Source of the DNA: Bombyx mori
Lineage: Eukaryota; Arthropoda; Insecta; Lepidoptera; Bombycidae
NCBI RefSeq assembly: GCF_030269925.1
Contig: NC_085112.1
Span: 10,293,501 to 10,357,500 of the forward strand
DNA length: 64,000 nucleotides
Reading direction: 5' to 3'
The notes under the pieces: generated by a model
Seen by the model: the letters and a program-made list of their open reading frames with translations, nothing else
Told to the model about the DNA's origin: nothing
The model's database searches: none
Program-made: the position numbers and the translations under genes
Shown: piece by piece, positions 10,134-20,617 of the stretch
Numbering within the stretch: the first letter of the stretch is position 1
Layout of the letters: every line of letters begins with the position of its first letter

Positions 10134-11445
10134 CCTAGTCAGGTCATTAGTATTGTCACACAGTAAAAACTTTTCTTTTAGAATGCTGGCCACAAAAAAG
10201 TTTATTGAATTCGAATTTCGAATTGTTCATGAAAATAAAAATGTATACTTTTAGAATTTTACTCATTTTTAAATATGGAGTGGACGCTTAAAGAAGACCG
10301 TGTTGCAGTTATTGCGTTGCATCGTTGCGGTTACGCGCCAATTCAAATTTTTAACATACTGAAAAATTTGAATATAACCAAAAGATTCGTTTATCGTACC
10401 ATCAAACGATACAATGAAGACTCTAGTGTAGATGACAGGTCAAGAAGTGGTCGCCCTCGGTCTGTTAGGACTCCAGCAGTGATAAAAGCTGTGAAGGCGC
10501 GAATTCAAAGAAATCCCAAACGTAAGCAGAAACTGTTGGCTCTTCAGATGGGGTTAAGCAGAACCACGGTGAAAAGGGTGTTAAATGAAGACTTAGAGCT
10601 TCGGGCATATCGAAGAAAAACAGGACATCGTTTGAATGCTCGTCTAATAGACCTGAGACTGAAGAGATGCCGCGCTTTGTTGAAGCGGTACGCGGGAAAA
10701 AAATATCGGCTAATTCTTTTTTCGGATGAAAAATTTTTTACCGTAGAAGAGAGCTACAACAAACAAAATGATAAGGTGTACGCACACAGTAGTGAAGAAG
10801 CGAGCAACCGTATTCCGCGTGTCCAACGAGGTCATTTTCCATCCTCGCTCATGGTATGGTTGGGAGTTTCTTATTGGGGCTTAACAGAGGTACATTTTTG
10901 TGAGAAAGGTATAAAAACGAATGCAGTTGTGTATCAAAATACAGTCCCGACGAACCTTGTGGAACCTGTTTCTCATACCATGTTCATTAACAGGCACTGG
11001 GTATTCCAACAAGATTCGGCGCCAGCTCATAGACCGAAGAGCACACAAGACTGGCTGGCGGCGCGTGAAATCGACTTCATCCGGCACGAAGACTGGCCCT
11101 CCTCCAGTCCAGATTTGAATCCGTTAGATTACAAGATATGGCAACACTTAGAGGAAAAGGCGTGCTCAAAGCCTCATCCCAATTTGGAGTCACTCAAGAC
11201 ATCCTTGATTAAGGCAGCAATAACGCCGATATTGACATGAACCTCGTTCGTGCTGCGATAGACGACTGGCCGCGCAGATTGAAGGCCTGTATTCAAAGTC
11301 ACGGAGGTCATTTTGAATAAACTTTAGTGTCATAAGAATCTATGTTTTATTAAGTTCATTTTGGTATATGAATGGTTACATAATGAATAAACTTGTTTCA
11401 ATTATTTTACATTAAACATGTGACAGAATTTATGACCTGACTAGG
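10134..11445 (+). mobile_element. mariner DNA transposon (DD37D type)
   Basis: A 1312-bp element with imperfect terminal inverted repeats starting CCTAGTCAGGTCAT and continuing to TGTCACA, flanked by TA on both sides (10132-10133 and 11446-11447) as expected for Tc1/mariner. The size and the DD37D transposase fit the Bombyx mori mariner lineage known as Bmmar1 or the mori subfamily; the exact name is unverified. Confidence 0.92.
10275..11320 (+). pseudogene. mariner transposase, frameshifted near its C-terminus
   Basis: The frame is open for 321 codons from MEWTLKEDRVAV. It has an N-terminal helix-turn-helix DNA-binding half (about residues 1-110, with a GRPR motif near residue 60) and a catalytic DDE/D half. 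The catalytic triad is visible: LFSDEKF, VFQQDSAPAH and SPDLNPLDYKIW, with 37 residues between the last two aspartates. Around 11225 the frame shifts by one nucleotide. The true C-terminus then reads in another frame as IDMNLVRAAIDDWPRR through HGGHFE and a stop at 11318-11320. The catalytic core is intact but the tail is lost, so the protein is probably defective. Confidence 0.88.
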
Positions 11446-11592
11446 TATGTTGGAGTATTTCCACTTTCGGGTAGCGACATGGTAAGCGGGCGGTCTTCGT
11501 AAGTCAATAAAACCAGAAATGAACTCAGAGCGTATATTACGCAGGAGCGCTCCGTCCGACACGGCGACTCGCTCGCTTCTGAGCTCGAGAGT

Positions 11593-11594
<2 letters not shown>

Positions 11595-11655
<61 letters not shown>
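11595..11655. repeat. Poly(T) tract of 61 nt
   Basis: An uninterrupted T-run lies directly before LINE copy 2. Together with 'gtaa' + T16 at 16871-16890, it forms the target duplication of that LINE, which inserted in the T-tract (minus-strand poly(A) tail) of the older LINE fragment at 16875-17305. The left tract is much longer than the right one, so it has expanded or belongs partly to the insertion event. Confidence 0.75.
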
Positions 11656-12059
11656 CATTCCGATAGAGGCACCCGTCACGCGCGGACGTGCTCATCGACC
11701 ACTCGATCGCCCGGCCTTTGTTCGCCCGGCTTTTGTTAGCCCGGCCATTGTTCGCGCGGCCTGTGTTCGTGGTACATCTGCCGACTAAGTGCTCTTCCTG
11801 GAAGTTTTTATTTGTTTTGTTTCCTTTTGTTATTTCTGTGTTCGTGGTACACCTGCCGACAAACTCTCTTCCTGGAAGTGTTTAATTCCATTTCTTTTTG
11901 TTATTTCCGTTTTGTTGTGATTTTTCTTTGTCCTGCAGTAATCGTGCCGCATCGCCACCTGTGTTCAATAGAACCGCTCAGGTCCGAGAAGTTGGGGCCT
12001 CGCCGCAAGGCGAGTGTTTTCTAAGACCCAGGGTAGCCCCACCTGGGCACGTAGACATC

Positions 12060-13682
12060 ATGGACGCTGTATTTGCGGAATTTCTCCGGCTTCGCTACCC
12101 AAAGCTCACTTCCGAGTTTCAGGCCTTCAAGGCCGATCACACTGCGAGCCCTCTCGTGGACTCCACCGAGCTCGCTGCTCCTGCGTCGCCTGTACCTGCG
12201 TGCAAAGCTTCTGCATCGAGCACCGCAGCCTCCGTCGTGCCTGCCGTTCCCGCGTCGCCTATACTGGCGAGTAAAACTGCTGCGTCGTCCGCCGTGGTCA
12301 CCGTTCCAGCAGCGCGATCATCCGCGGCCTCCGTCGCGCCGTCCAAAACACCTACTCGTAGGTCACCTGCGCCCGCCTCCTCGTCCTCCGACTCTGACTC
12401 GGAGATGGAGGTCGACCTCGCTCCCGCCTCATCGACGGATGGATTCACCCTGGTGCAAAAGGGTAAGAAGCGTGCCGCGGAGTCTCGAGTTCCCGCGGCC
12501 GCTAAAATTAGCAAAGCCGCGAACGCGTCGCGCCCCCGCCCTCAGACTCCCGTTGCGCCTCCAGCCCGTGCCACTCCGTCGCCGCGTCCGGTGGCACAAA
12601 ATAAAGCCCAGACCCCTCCCCCGGTAATCCTTCAAGAGAAGGCAGCTTGGGAACGAGTTTCCCTGGCCCTTAAGGCCAAAAATATCAATTTTACGAATGC
12701 CCGTAACCTCGCGAACGGCATTCAAATTAAGGTTCGAACATCCGACGACCATAGGGCCCTCTCTTCTTACCTCCGTAAGGAGCGTATAAGTTTCCACACA
12801 TATACGCTCCAGGAGGAGCGCGAACTCCGTGCCGTTATACGTGGCATCCCTAAAGAGTTGGATGCCGAGCTCGTCAAGGCCGACCTTCTCGAACAAGGCC
12901 TACCGGTTAACTCCGTACACCGCATGCACACAGGCCGCGGAAGGGAGCCATATAATATGGTTCTCGTCGCCCTCCAGCCTACCCCCGAGGGTAAGCAAAT
13001 ATTCAACATCCGAACGGTCTGTAGCCTTTCCGGAATCGCCGTCGAAACCCCACACAAGAAAGGCACACCTAGCCAGTGCCATAACTGCCAATTATACGGG
13101 CATTCTTCCCGTAACTGTCACGCGCGCCCCCGATGCGTCAAGTGCTTAGGCGATCACGCCACGGCCCTATGCACTCGCGATCAAAAAACCGCGACAGAAC
13201 CGCCTAGCTGCGTCCTGTGTCGAACACAGGGTCACCCCGCAAATTACCGCGGATGCCCCCGAGCCCCGAAAATAAATCGCCGCGTCGCCCGCCAAAACCG
13301 CCTCCGAGCTTCCGGCCCAGACATCAAAGCCTCGGCACCCTCTGTGTCGCAGGCTAAGCCAGCGTTCGTTCCGGCGCCGGTGCCCAGTGTCTCGGCCTGG
13401 GCGAAACCGCTGCCGTACATGAACACGGCTACAACTCCCTCCTCCGCGATTCGTCCCGCCCCCGCGACTCGTCCCTCTCCCGCGACTTGCCCTCCGACCG
13501 CGTCCGACAATCTCGCTTTAGCGATCGACTTCTTTCAGTCGATCAACTTTGAGCGCGTTAACGCTTTGGGCGACGCCATTCGCTCTGCCTCCACTGCACA
13601 ACACTTTATCGCCGTTGTGCAAGAATACGCCGACGTATACGCGTCATTAAATACGTACGTCCTCCCCTCTCTCCGCCGGTAA
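12060..13682 (+). CDS. LINE copy 2 ORF1: RNA-binding zinc-knuckle protein
   Basis: 540 codons from the conserved MDAVFAEFLRLRYPKL start. Upstream the frame is open but holds 5' UTR-like sequence. The layout equals copy 1: an Ala/Pro/Ser-rich N-terminal half with an acidic stretch, a central PRE_C2HC-type region, then three knuckles at about residues 340-395 (CHNCQLYGHSSRNC, CVKCLGDHATALC, CVLC...H...C), and a C-terminal segment ending SLNTYVLPSLRR. Its stop is three bases before the ORF2 start (taa-tca-atg), a spacing compatible with termination-reinitiation. Confidence 0.9.
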   Translation: MDAVFAEFLRLRYPKLTSEFQAFKADHTASPLVDSTELAAPASPVPACKASASSTAASVVPAVPASPILASKTAASSAVVTVPAARSSAASVAPSKTPTRRSPAPASSSSDSDSEMEVDLAPASSTDGFTLVQKGKKRAAESRVPAAAKISKAANASRPRPQTPVAPPARATPSPRPVAQNKAQTPPPVILQEKAAWERVSLALKAKNINFTNARNLANGIQIKVRTSDDHRALSSYLRKERISFHTYTLQEERELRAVIRGIPKELDAELVKADLLEQGLPVNSVHRMHTGRGREPYNMVLVALQPTPEGKQIFNIRTVCSLSGIAVETPHKKGTPSQCHNCQLYGHSSRNCHARPRCVKCLGDHATALCTRDQKTATEPPSCVLCRTQGHPANYRGCPRAPKINRRVARQNRLRASGPDIKASAPSVSQAKPAFVPAPVPSVSAWAKPLPYMNTATTPSSAIRPAPATRPSPATCPPTASDNLALAIDFFQSINFERVNALGDAIRSASTAQHFIAVVQEYADVYASLNTYVLPSLRR

Positions 13683-13685
13683 TCA

Positions 13686-16562
13686 ATGGCGTATATAAGT
13701 AGAACAAAGCCCCTATCCGTAACGATAGGATTTTTTAACGCTCTTGGTCTCGCAAATCAGCGTGATCAGGTTTCTGACTTTTTGCGTGACCATCAAATTG
13801 ATATCTTTTTAGTGCAGGAGACCCTACTTAAGCCCGCGCGCCGTGACCCTAAAATCGCGAACTATAACATGGTCAGGAACGACAGGCTCTCTGCTCGTGG
13901 TGGTGGTACCGTCATTTACTATAGAAGAGCCCTGCATTGCGTCCCACTCGATCCTCCCGCGCTCGCTAATATCGAAGCATCAGTGTGCCGAATCTCACTG
14001 ACGGGACACGCGCCGATCGTTATCGCGTCCGTTTATCTTCCACCGGATAAGATCGTTCTAAGCAGTGATATCGAGGCGCTGCTCGGCATGGGGAGCTCTG
14101 TCATTCTGGCGGGCGACCTAAATTGTAAACACATTAGGTGGAACTCACACACCACAACCCCGAATGGCAGGCGGCTTGACGCGTTAGTCGATAATCTCGC
14201 CTTCGATATCGTCGCTCCGCTAATCCCGACTCACTACCCGCTAAATATCGCGCATCGCCCGGATATACTCGACATAGCGTTATTAAAAAACGTAACTCTG
14301 CGCTTACACTCGATCGAAGTAGTTTCAGAGTTAGATTCAGACCACCGTCCCGTCGTTATGAAGCTCGGTCGCGCTCCCGATTCCGTTCCCGTCACGAGGA
14401 CTGTGGTGGATTGGCACACGCTGGGCATCAGCCTGGCTGAATCTGATCCACCATCGCTACCGTTTAGCCCGGACTCTACCCCGTCTCCTCAGGATACCGC
14501 TGAAGCCATAGACATCTTAACGTCACACATCACCTCGACATTAGATAGGTCATCGAAACAAGTTGTAGCGGAGGACTTCCTTCACCGCTTCAAATTGTCC
14601 GACGATATTAGGGAACTCCTTAGAGCTAAGAACGCCTCGATACGCGCCTACGACAGGTATCCTACCGCGGAAAATCGTATTCGAATGCGTGCCCTACAAC
14701 GCGACGTAAAGTCTCGCATCGCCGAAGTCCGAGATGCCAGATGGTCTGATTTCTTAGAAGGACTCGCGCCCTCCCAAAGGTCTTACTACCGCTTAGCTCG
14801 TACTCTCAAATCGGATACGGTAGTAACTATGCCCCCCCTCGTAGGCCCCTCAGGCCGACTCACGGCGTTCGATGATGACGAAAAAGCAGAGCTGCTGGCC
14901 GATACATTGCAAACCCAGTGCACGCCCAGCACTCAATCCGTGGACCCTGTGCATGTAGAATTAGTAGACAGTGAGGTAGAACGCAGAGCCTCCTTGCCAC
15001 CCTCTGATGTGTTACCACCCGTCACCCCGATGGAAGTTAAAGACTTGATCAAAGACCTACGTCCTCGCAAGGCTCCCGGTTCCGACGGTATATCCAACCG
15101 CGTTATTAAACTTCTACCCGTCCAACTCATCGTGATGTTGGCATCTATTTTCAATGCCGCTATGGCGAACTGTATCTTTCCCGCGGTGTGGAAAGAAGCG
15201 GACGTTATCGGCATACATAAACCCGGTAAACCAAAAAATCATCCGACGAGCTACCGCCCGATTAGCCTCCTCATGTCTCTAGGCAAACTGTATGAGCGTC
15301 TGCTCTACAAACGCCTCAGAGACTTCGTCTCATCCAAGGGCATTCTCATCGATGAACAATTCGGATTCCGTACAAATCACTCATGCGTTCAACAGGTGCA
15401 CCGCCTCACGGAGCACATTCTTGTGGGGCTTAATCGACCAAAACCGTTATACACGGGAGCTCTCTTCTTCGACGTCGCAAAAGCGTTCGACAAAGTCTGG
15501 CACAACGGTTTGATTTTCAAACTATTCAACATGGGTGTGCCGGATAGTCTCGTGCTCATCATACGGGACTTCTTGTCGAACCGCTCTTTTCGATATCGAG
15601 TCGAGGGAACCCGCTCCTCCCTACGACCTCTCACAGCTGGAGTCCCGCAAGGCTCTGTCCTCTCACCCCTCCTATTTAGCTTATTCGTTAACGATATTCC
15701 CCGGTCGCCGCCGACCCATTTAGCTTTATTCGCCGACGACACGACTGTTTACTATTCCAGTAGAAACAAGTCCCTAATCGCGAAGAAGCTTCAGAGCGCA
15801 GCCCTAGCCCTAGGACAGTGGTTCCGAAAATGGCGCATAGACATCAACCCAGCGAAAAGTACTGCGGTGCTCTTTCAGAGGGGAAGCTCCACACGGATTT
15901 CCTCCCGTATTAGGAGGAGGAATCTCACACCCCCGATTACTCTCTTTAGTCAATCCATACCCTGGGCCAGGAAGGTCAAGTACCTGGGCGTTACCCTGGA
16001 TGCATCGATGACATTCCGCCCGCATATAAAATCAGTCCGTGACCGTGCCGCGTTTATTCTCGGTAGACTCTACCCCATGATTTGTAAGCGGAGTAAAATG
16101 TCCCTTCGGAACAAGGTGACACTTTACAAAACTTGCATAAGGCCCGTCATGACTTACGCGAGTGTGGTGTTCGCTCACGCGGCCCGCACGCACATAGACA
16201 CCCTTCAATCTCTACAATCCCGCTTTTGCAGGTTAGCCGTCGGAGCTCCGTGGTTCGTGAGGAACATTGACCTACACGACGACCTGGGCCTCGAATCAAT
16301 TCGGAAATACATGAAGTCAGCGTCGGAACGATACTTCGATAAGGCTATGCGTCATGATAATCGCCTTATCGTAGCCGCCGCTGACTACTCCCCGAATCCT
16401 GATCATGCAGGAGCCAATCACCGTCGACGCCCTAGACACGTCCTTACGGATCCATCAGATCCAATAACCTTCGCACTAGACGCCTTCAGCTCTAGGAGCA
16501 GGCTTAGGGACCTCGGTAACCGTACTCGTCGAACTCGACAAAGAGTTCGCCGTGCAACCTAA
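13686..16562 (+). CDS. LINE copy 2 ORF2: endonuclease-reverse transcriptase
   Basis: 958 codons, uninterrupted. The endonuclease signatures QET, GDLNCKHIRW and SDHRPVV are present. The RT motifs are PGSDGI (about residue 464, canonical here), AFDKVWH (about 600), GVPQGSVLSPLLF and LFADDTTVYY (about 680). No residue known to be essential in the family is seen to be missing. It is two residues shorter than copy 1 near the C-terminus. Of the two copies, this one is the better candidate for being retrotransposition-competent. Confidence 0.93.
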   Translation: MAYISRTKPLSVTIGFFNALGLANQRDQVSDFLRDHQIDIFLVQETLLKPARRDPKIANYNMVRNDRLSARGGGTVIYYRRALHCVPLDPPALANIEASVCRISLTGHAPIVIASVYLPPDKIVLSSDIEALLGMGSSVILAGDLNCKHIRWNSHTTTPNGRRLDALVDNLAFDIVAPLIPTHYPLNIAHRPDILDIALLKNVTLRLHSIEVVSELDSDHRPVVMKLGRAPDSVPVTRTVVDWHTLGISLAESDPPSLPFSPDSTPSPQDTAEAIDILTSHITSTLDRSSKQVVAEDFLHRFKLSDDIRELLRAKNASIRAYDRYPTAENRIRMRALQRDVKSRIAEVRDARWSDFLEGLAPSQRSYYRLARTLKSDTVVTMPPLVGPSGRLTAFDDDEKAELLADTLQTQCTPSTQSVDPVHVELVDSEVERRASLPPSDVLPPVTPMEVKDLIKDLRPRKAPGSDGISNRVIKLLPVQLIVMLASIFNAAMANCIFPAVWKEADVIGIHKPGKPKNHPTSYRPISLLMSLGKLYERLLYKRLRDFVSSKGILIDEQFGFRTNHSCVQQVHRLTEHILVGLNRPKPLYTGALFFDVAKAFDKVWHNGLIFKLFNMGVPDSLVLIIRDFLSNRSFRYRVEGTRSSLRPLTAGVPQGSVLSPLLFSLFVNDIPRSPPTHLALFADDTTVYYSSRNKSLIAKKLQSAALALGQWFRKWRIDINPAKSTAVLFQRGSSTRISSRIRRRNLTPPITLFSQSIPWARKVKYLGVTLDASMTFRPHIKSVRDRAAFILGRLYPMICKRSKMSLRNKVTLYKTCIRPVMTYASVVFAHAARTHIDTLQSLQSRFCRLAVGAPWFVRNIDLHDDLGLESIRKYMKSASERYFDKAMRHDNRLIVAAADYSPNPDHAGANHRRRPRHVLTDPSDPITFALDAFSSRSRLRDLGNRTRRTRQRVRRAT

Positions 16563-16787
16563 CCCATGAATCAGCTCGCTGAGTTTCTCGCCGGATCTTC
16601 TCAGCGGGTCGCGATTCCGATCCGGTAGTAGATTCATTCGCGAAGCAGCTGCTCTTGAGCTGTTAGGCCTCCTTCGGAGGCGCTCGGGTAGCTGTTAGCA
16701 AATCCCACCCCTCCTGGCTGAGCCTTTGCTCGCCCACCTGTCCTGGTGAAACTGGAAAGGCCTCCGGGCCACCAGTAATCCTTCAAT

Positions 16788-16874
<87 letters not shown>

Positions 16875-17305
16875 TTTTTTTTTTTTTTTTCCTACCTGAG
16901 CTGAGAGCCTTGGGAGGCTATTTCAGCGTAACCCTAACGTTTGTAGGTGAGCTCACGGGGCTCAAACCTGATGACGTTGCTAACACGAACCCTAGCAAGA
17001 GCCGTGCTTCGCAGAATCTACCACCGGATCGGAAACGCGACCCACTGAGAAGATCCGGCGAGAAACTCAGTGGGCTGTGTCTGAGAGTTAATTTACTCGT
17101 CGAGCCCTTCGTCGCAAGCGACGGGTTCGACGAGAACGGTGACCGGTGCTTGAAGTACCTAGAAGCACCGTTAGTAGATCAGGAGGATCCGAGATGACGT
17201 GTTTTGGGCGACGTCGACTGCTTTCCATTCTGTCCGCAGGATCGGGAATGTCGTTACCGGCGGCCACGATGAGAGGGTTCTCGTGTCGTGCCGCTTTATC
17301 TAAGT
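16875..17305 (-). mobile_element. 5'-truncated jockey-type LINE fragment that hosts copy 2
   Basis: A minus-strand 3' fragment of LINE-B (same family as 43094-43970). Its tail is the T-run at 16875-16890. Its 5' truncation ends at 17305, followed by gagctcgag at 17306-17314. The same gagctcgag occurs at 11581-11589, just left of the 61-nt T-tract. These are therefore the original target duplication of this fragment, now separated by the 5.2-kb LINE copy 2 inserted into its tail. Confidence 0.8.
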
Positions 17306-17314
17306 GGAGCTCGA

Positions 17315-18403
17315 GGGACAACAACGGAGCGTTTTTATAGCAAGGTATCGTGGTGGGACGATGTTGTTTACGATTATTATCTTGCACGTGTTGTTTTCGA
17401 TGAATGCTTGCACCTGTTGTTTGTCGTCCCATCTTTATTAGTCATGAACTAATGGTTTATAAAAACACGCGCCGACATATATAGATAGAAGATAGAATAA
17501 TTTTTTCAATCGTACATAAGTACCCCGCGATTAATTTCCTCCTGTTATGATTATTTTCCACCTGACGAATGTCTGGGAGAGATCGATCATAGCGCGATAA
17601 GACCACACATTGTACTTTTGTATTAAATGTTTTGCATTTGTGTTTTGGTGTACAATAAAGCATATTCAACTCTACTCTAAAAATTTCTAGACTGATAGCA
17701 AAATTGACAGTCATGGGCAAGCAAAACGCGTGACCGTGTACCATAACAATAATCGTTACATTTGGAACCTAGTTTGGAGTTCATATCATACAGGACAAAA
17801 CTGTACATGTGTTCAGCTTTAGACATATTGAATAAATATTCGGATTCCGTTATTAATGCTTCAGTTTTACTTGTATAATTAAAATTGATTATTGAGAAAG
17901 CAATATAAATATATTATAATAAATCCCTCATTCATATGAATACTGTCAAGTGGGCATGTTGCGAGTTCACCTAACGCGTAGTCCACCTAAACTACCCACA
18001 ATCTATACATACCTATTTTTACATCAAAAGAATCATAAAGTTCATCATCATGAGTATCAGTACGAAGGATTCGACAGGCTGTGGTACTAATAAACTTGCA
18101 TACTAGAATCTTAAAAATTAAAGTAGTGTCCATTCACATTTTGGCTCCACCAAAAAATAAGTGCGCTGTCGAATGGTCCCTAACTGAACTAATTTACATC
18201 TTATTTCGCAACTACGAAGATCGAGTTTTAAAAAATTGCTGTTAAGAACTCACATATAAATGCAAGCTTATGTTGAAAATGTTGTCAGTGCGACTAGGGT
18301 TTTGCTGTATTTTTTTTATGAGAGGTCACACAATGCTAATTTGTCAGGATACTGAAGTGTAAACTCGACCTCGTTGAGCAAGATTATTTCTTCCCCATAC
18401 AAG
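17315..18403. other. Unannotated; possible decayed LINE 3' UTR near 17540-17670
   Basis: A plus-strand segment with 'gagagatcgatcatagcgcgataag' spread over 17577-17601, followed by 'ttggtgtacaataaagcatatt', resembles a LINE 3' UTR type common in moths; this is recognition from memory only. Otherwise no gene is seen. Confidence 0.3.
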
Positions 18404-18530
18404 TTTTTTTTTTTTTTATTGCCGTATAGGCAGTCGAGCATACGGCCCACCTGATGGTGAGTGGTTACTGTCGCTCATGGACGTCAGCAATGCCAGGAGC
18501 AGAGCCAAGCCGCTGCCTACCGTCATACCT
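18404..18530 (-). mobile_element. SINE/LINE-tail repeat, family 2
   Basis: A T-run followed by 'attgccgtataggcag', 'ggcccacctgatggtgagtgg' and 'gagccaagccgctgcctacc'. The same block is at 20647-20760 and 33778-33893, always in this orientation. It resembles, but is distinct from, the Bm1 tail. I cannot name the family. Confidence 0.6.
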
Positions 18531-19204
18531 ACATGTCATAGCGCTCGGGAAACACCGTGGAGGGGAGCTCATTCCATAGCCGGATCTCGATACTCATTTT
18601 CTATCCTTATTTACTTCAAAGCATACAATTTCGAAGGAGGATTGAAGTTAGGCTGTACGCTATAAAACTCTCAGCGTCAAATCAAATTATGCAAAACAAA
18701 ATGTAGAAAGGTACTTTGTCGAATTCATCTAGGGCACGAAGGAGAATACAGAGTGCGAAAACAAACATACGAAACATTACTAAATGTTAATAAAGAAGGT
18801 GAAATATATCTGAAGCAGACAGTATAAGGAGTGTGCATTGTCGTTAAAACAGACTAAGTTTAATTGAAGTCTACGTTTTCCGCTCTCGCGCTGTGTTGAA
18901 TCTGAGAATATTGTAACGTTTTACATGCTCAAACAGCTACAGTCATGCTTGATACAATGTAAAATACACAAATTATTTATTTTATTGCATTCGCTAAAAA
19001 GGATTATTATGCTACAATTATAAATCAATACATTGTGAATCATGCTTCAATGTTATAATTTGTTTTCTTGTGTGTACGAGTGAATGCAGTTTGTTTGTAA
19101 TAATCCAAAGATACCACACAGATTAGTTTACACAGCTACCACAGATTAGTTTAATAGTTACTACGATGCTACCAGATGCTGCCAAAAACCAGGCTACCTG
19201 TCGT
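18531..19204. other. Unannotated AT-rich stretch
   Basis: No supported gene or bounded repeat was seen. Confidence 0.35.
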
Positions 19205-19649
19205 GAAGTCGTCGTGGCCTAAAGGATAAGACGTCCGGTGCATTCGTATCTAGCGATGCACCGGTGTTCGAATCTCGCAGGCGGGTACCAATTTTTCTAA
19301 TGAAATAGGTACTTAACAAATGTTCACGATTGACTTCCACGGTGAAGATTGACTTCCATCGTGTAATAAAAATCAAACCCGCAAAATTATAATTTGCGTA
19401 ATTACTGGTGGTAGGACCTCTTGTGAGTCCGCACGGGTAGGTACCACCGCCCGTCCTGTTTCTGCCGTGAAGTAGTGATGCGTTTCGGTTTGAAGGGTGG
19501 GGCAGCCGTTGTAACTATACTGAGACCTTAGAACTTATATCTCAAGGTGTGTGGCGCATTTACGTTGTAGATGTCTATGAGCTCCAGTAACCACTTAACA
19601 CCAGGTGGGCTGTGAGCTCGTCCACACATCTAAGGAATAAAAAAAAAAT
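19205..19649 (+). mobile_element. Full-length Bm1 SINE
   Basis: A tRNA-like head starts 'gaagtcgtcgtggcctaaag'. It has an A-box-like segment (tggcctaaaggataagacg) and a B-box-like segment (ggtgttcgaatctcg), the internal RNA polymerase III promoter of tRNA-derived SINEs. The Bm1 body (ggtaggacctcttgtgagtc through gggctgtgagctcg) and an A-rich tail follow. The head alone can look like a tRNA gene, but the fused body shows it is a SINE. Confidence 0.88.
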
Positions 19650-19756
19650 AGTTTTTCGTGATAAATGACATGGTCCGGGTAATGCTGACCTTAACTATTA
19701 TAATAAATACAGACTGTCATATTTATTACAACTGTTAAGGTCAGCGTTCGCTGGTT

Positions 19757-19945
19757 CGTGAGCCCACTGAGTTTCTCACCGGAACTTCTCAATGGGTCGC
19801 GGTTCCAGACCAGTGGTAGGTTCAGCGTAGCACTTGCTTGGGCATATCTGAACAAAGCCCCAGGCTGAGCCCCGGGAGCTCGCCTACACACACCCGGTGA
19901 AGCAAGCATAACCCCTCGAAGCTACCAGGCAATAGGAAGAGAAAA
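19757..19945 (+). mobile_element. Diverged jockey-type LINE 3' tail
   Basis: It contains 'gagcccactgagtttctcaccgg', 'ctcaatgggtcgcggttcc' and 'gagccccgggagctcgcctac', parallel to the 3' UTR of the LINE-B fragments but clearly diverged. It is 5'-truncated. Just upstream, gctgaccttaac (19683-19694) and its reverse complement gttaaggtcagc near 19733 form a small inverted repeat. Confidence 0.55.
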
Positions 19946-20617
19946 AGTCTTACGTTACGGACGTTTTTCCCGGTTATGGTACCCCTCCGCATCGTCCCAT
20001 AAGGAACTTCGTTCCAAAAAAGAAAAAGGGATTTCACGTAACAAATAGATCGATAGATTGTCGACCAAAGACAACTTCCTTATTCAACTTATCCCGGGAA
20101 AATGGAATTCTGAATTACAAATTAAAGGCGAGCAGAACCACGGTAAACGCTTAGTTTTAATACGCAACGAAATTATGTTCGTTTCATTTCACTAACAGTC
20201 GTTTTTAATTATATTTATCCTTCGTAATATTGCAACGAAATTTATGCTTAATTAAATTACGCCGGTTAACGAGGAAATGTATATTGAATTAATAAAATAT
20301 TGACTCGTTTTGGCATTCCATGGCCCTGATAAGCCTTTGTAAATTCATTAACTGTATTCCAATGTAGGTACTGTCTGCAACCATCGCCTGACAAAAAAGG
20401 GCCATTATTTTTTGTTCGCATTCTTCATTCCGACGGTAGTACATGAGTCAAAACGTTTACCTATACGCCAATAATTGGTTTTAAAATTCCTATTCATCTT
20501 ATGCTTTACTTTTGCAAAAAACGCTTTTATATACATTTTTAATATTTTTCTTGGACTCATGTGAGACGTTGGCGAACAGTTTTTTTTTTTAATTTCTCTA
20601 TGCAATTATATCTATGT
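19946..20617. other. Unannotated AT-rich stretch
   Basis: No gene or named repeat recognised. Confidence 0.35.

Larger units (their letters stand above)
11662..16870 (+). mobile_element. Full-length jockey-clade LINE, copy 2
   Basis: The plus-strand twin of copy 1, about 5.2 kb including an 80-nt A-tail (16791-16870). The 5' end aligns with copy 1 at 'gatagaggcacccg'. The six bases 'cattcc' just before it also occur before copy 1 and may belong to the element. ORF1 (12060-13682) and ORF2 (13686-16562) are open. The 3' flank repeats the 5' flank as gtaa plus T-run, the target duplication. Two intact ORFs, a long homogeneous A-tail and few differences from copy 1 point to a recent insertion. 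Confidence 0.92.

Noticed and set aside
11407..11679. ORF with a long poly-lysine run
   Set aside because: The lysines are the 61-nt T-tract read on the minus strand; no real protein.
18477..18665. 62-codon ORF over the family-2 repeat
   Set aside because: It runs through repeat sequence into flank and has no domain.
19205..19290. tRNA-like sequence with A-box and B-box
   Set aside because: It is fused to a complete Bm1 body and A-tail, and the same head begins the copy at 44418. It is the SINE promoter region, not a tRNA gene.
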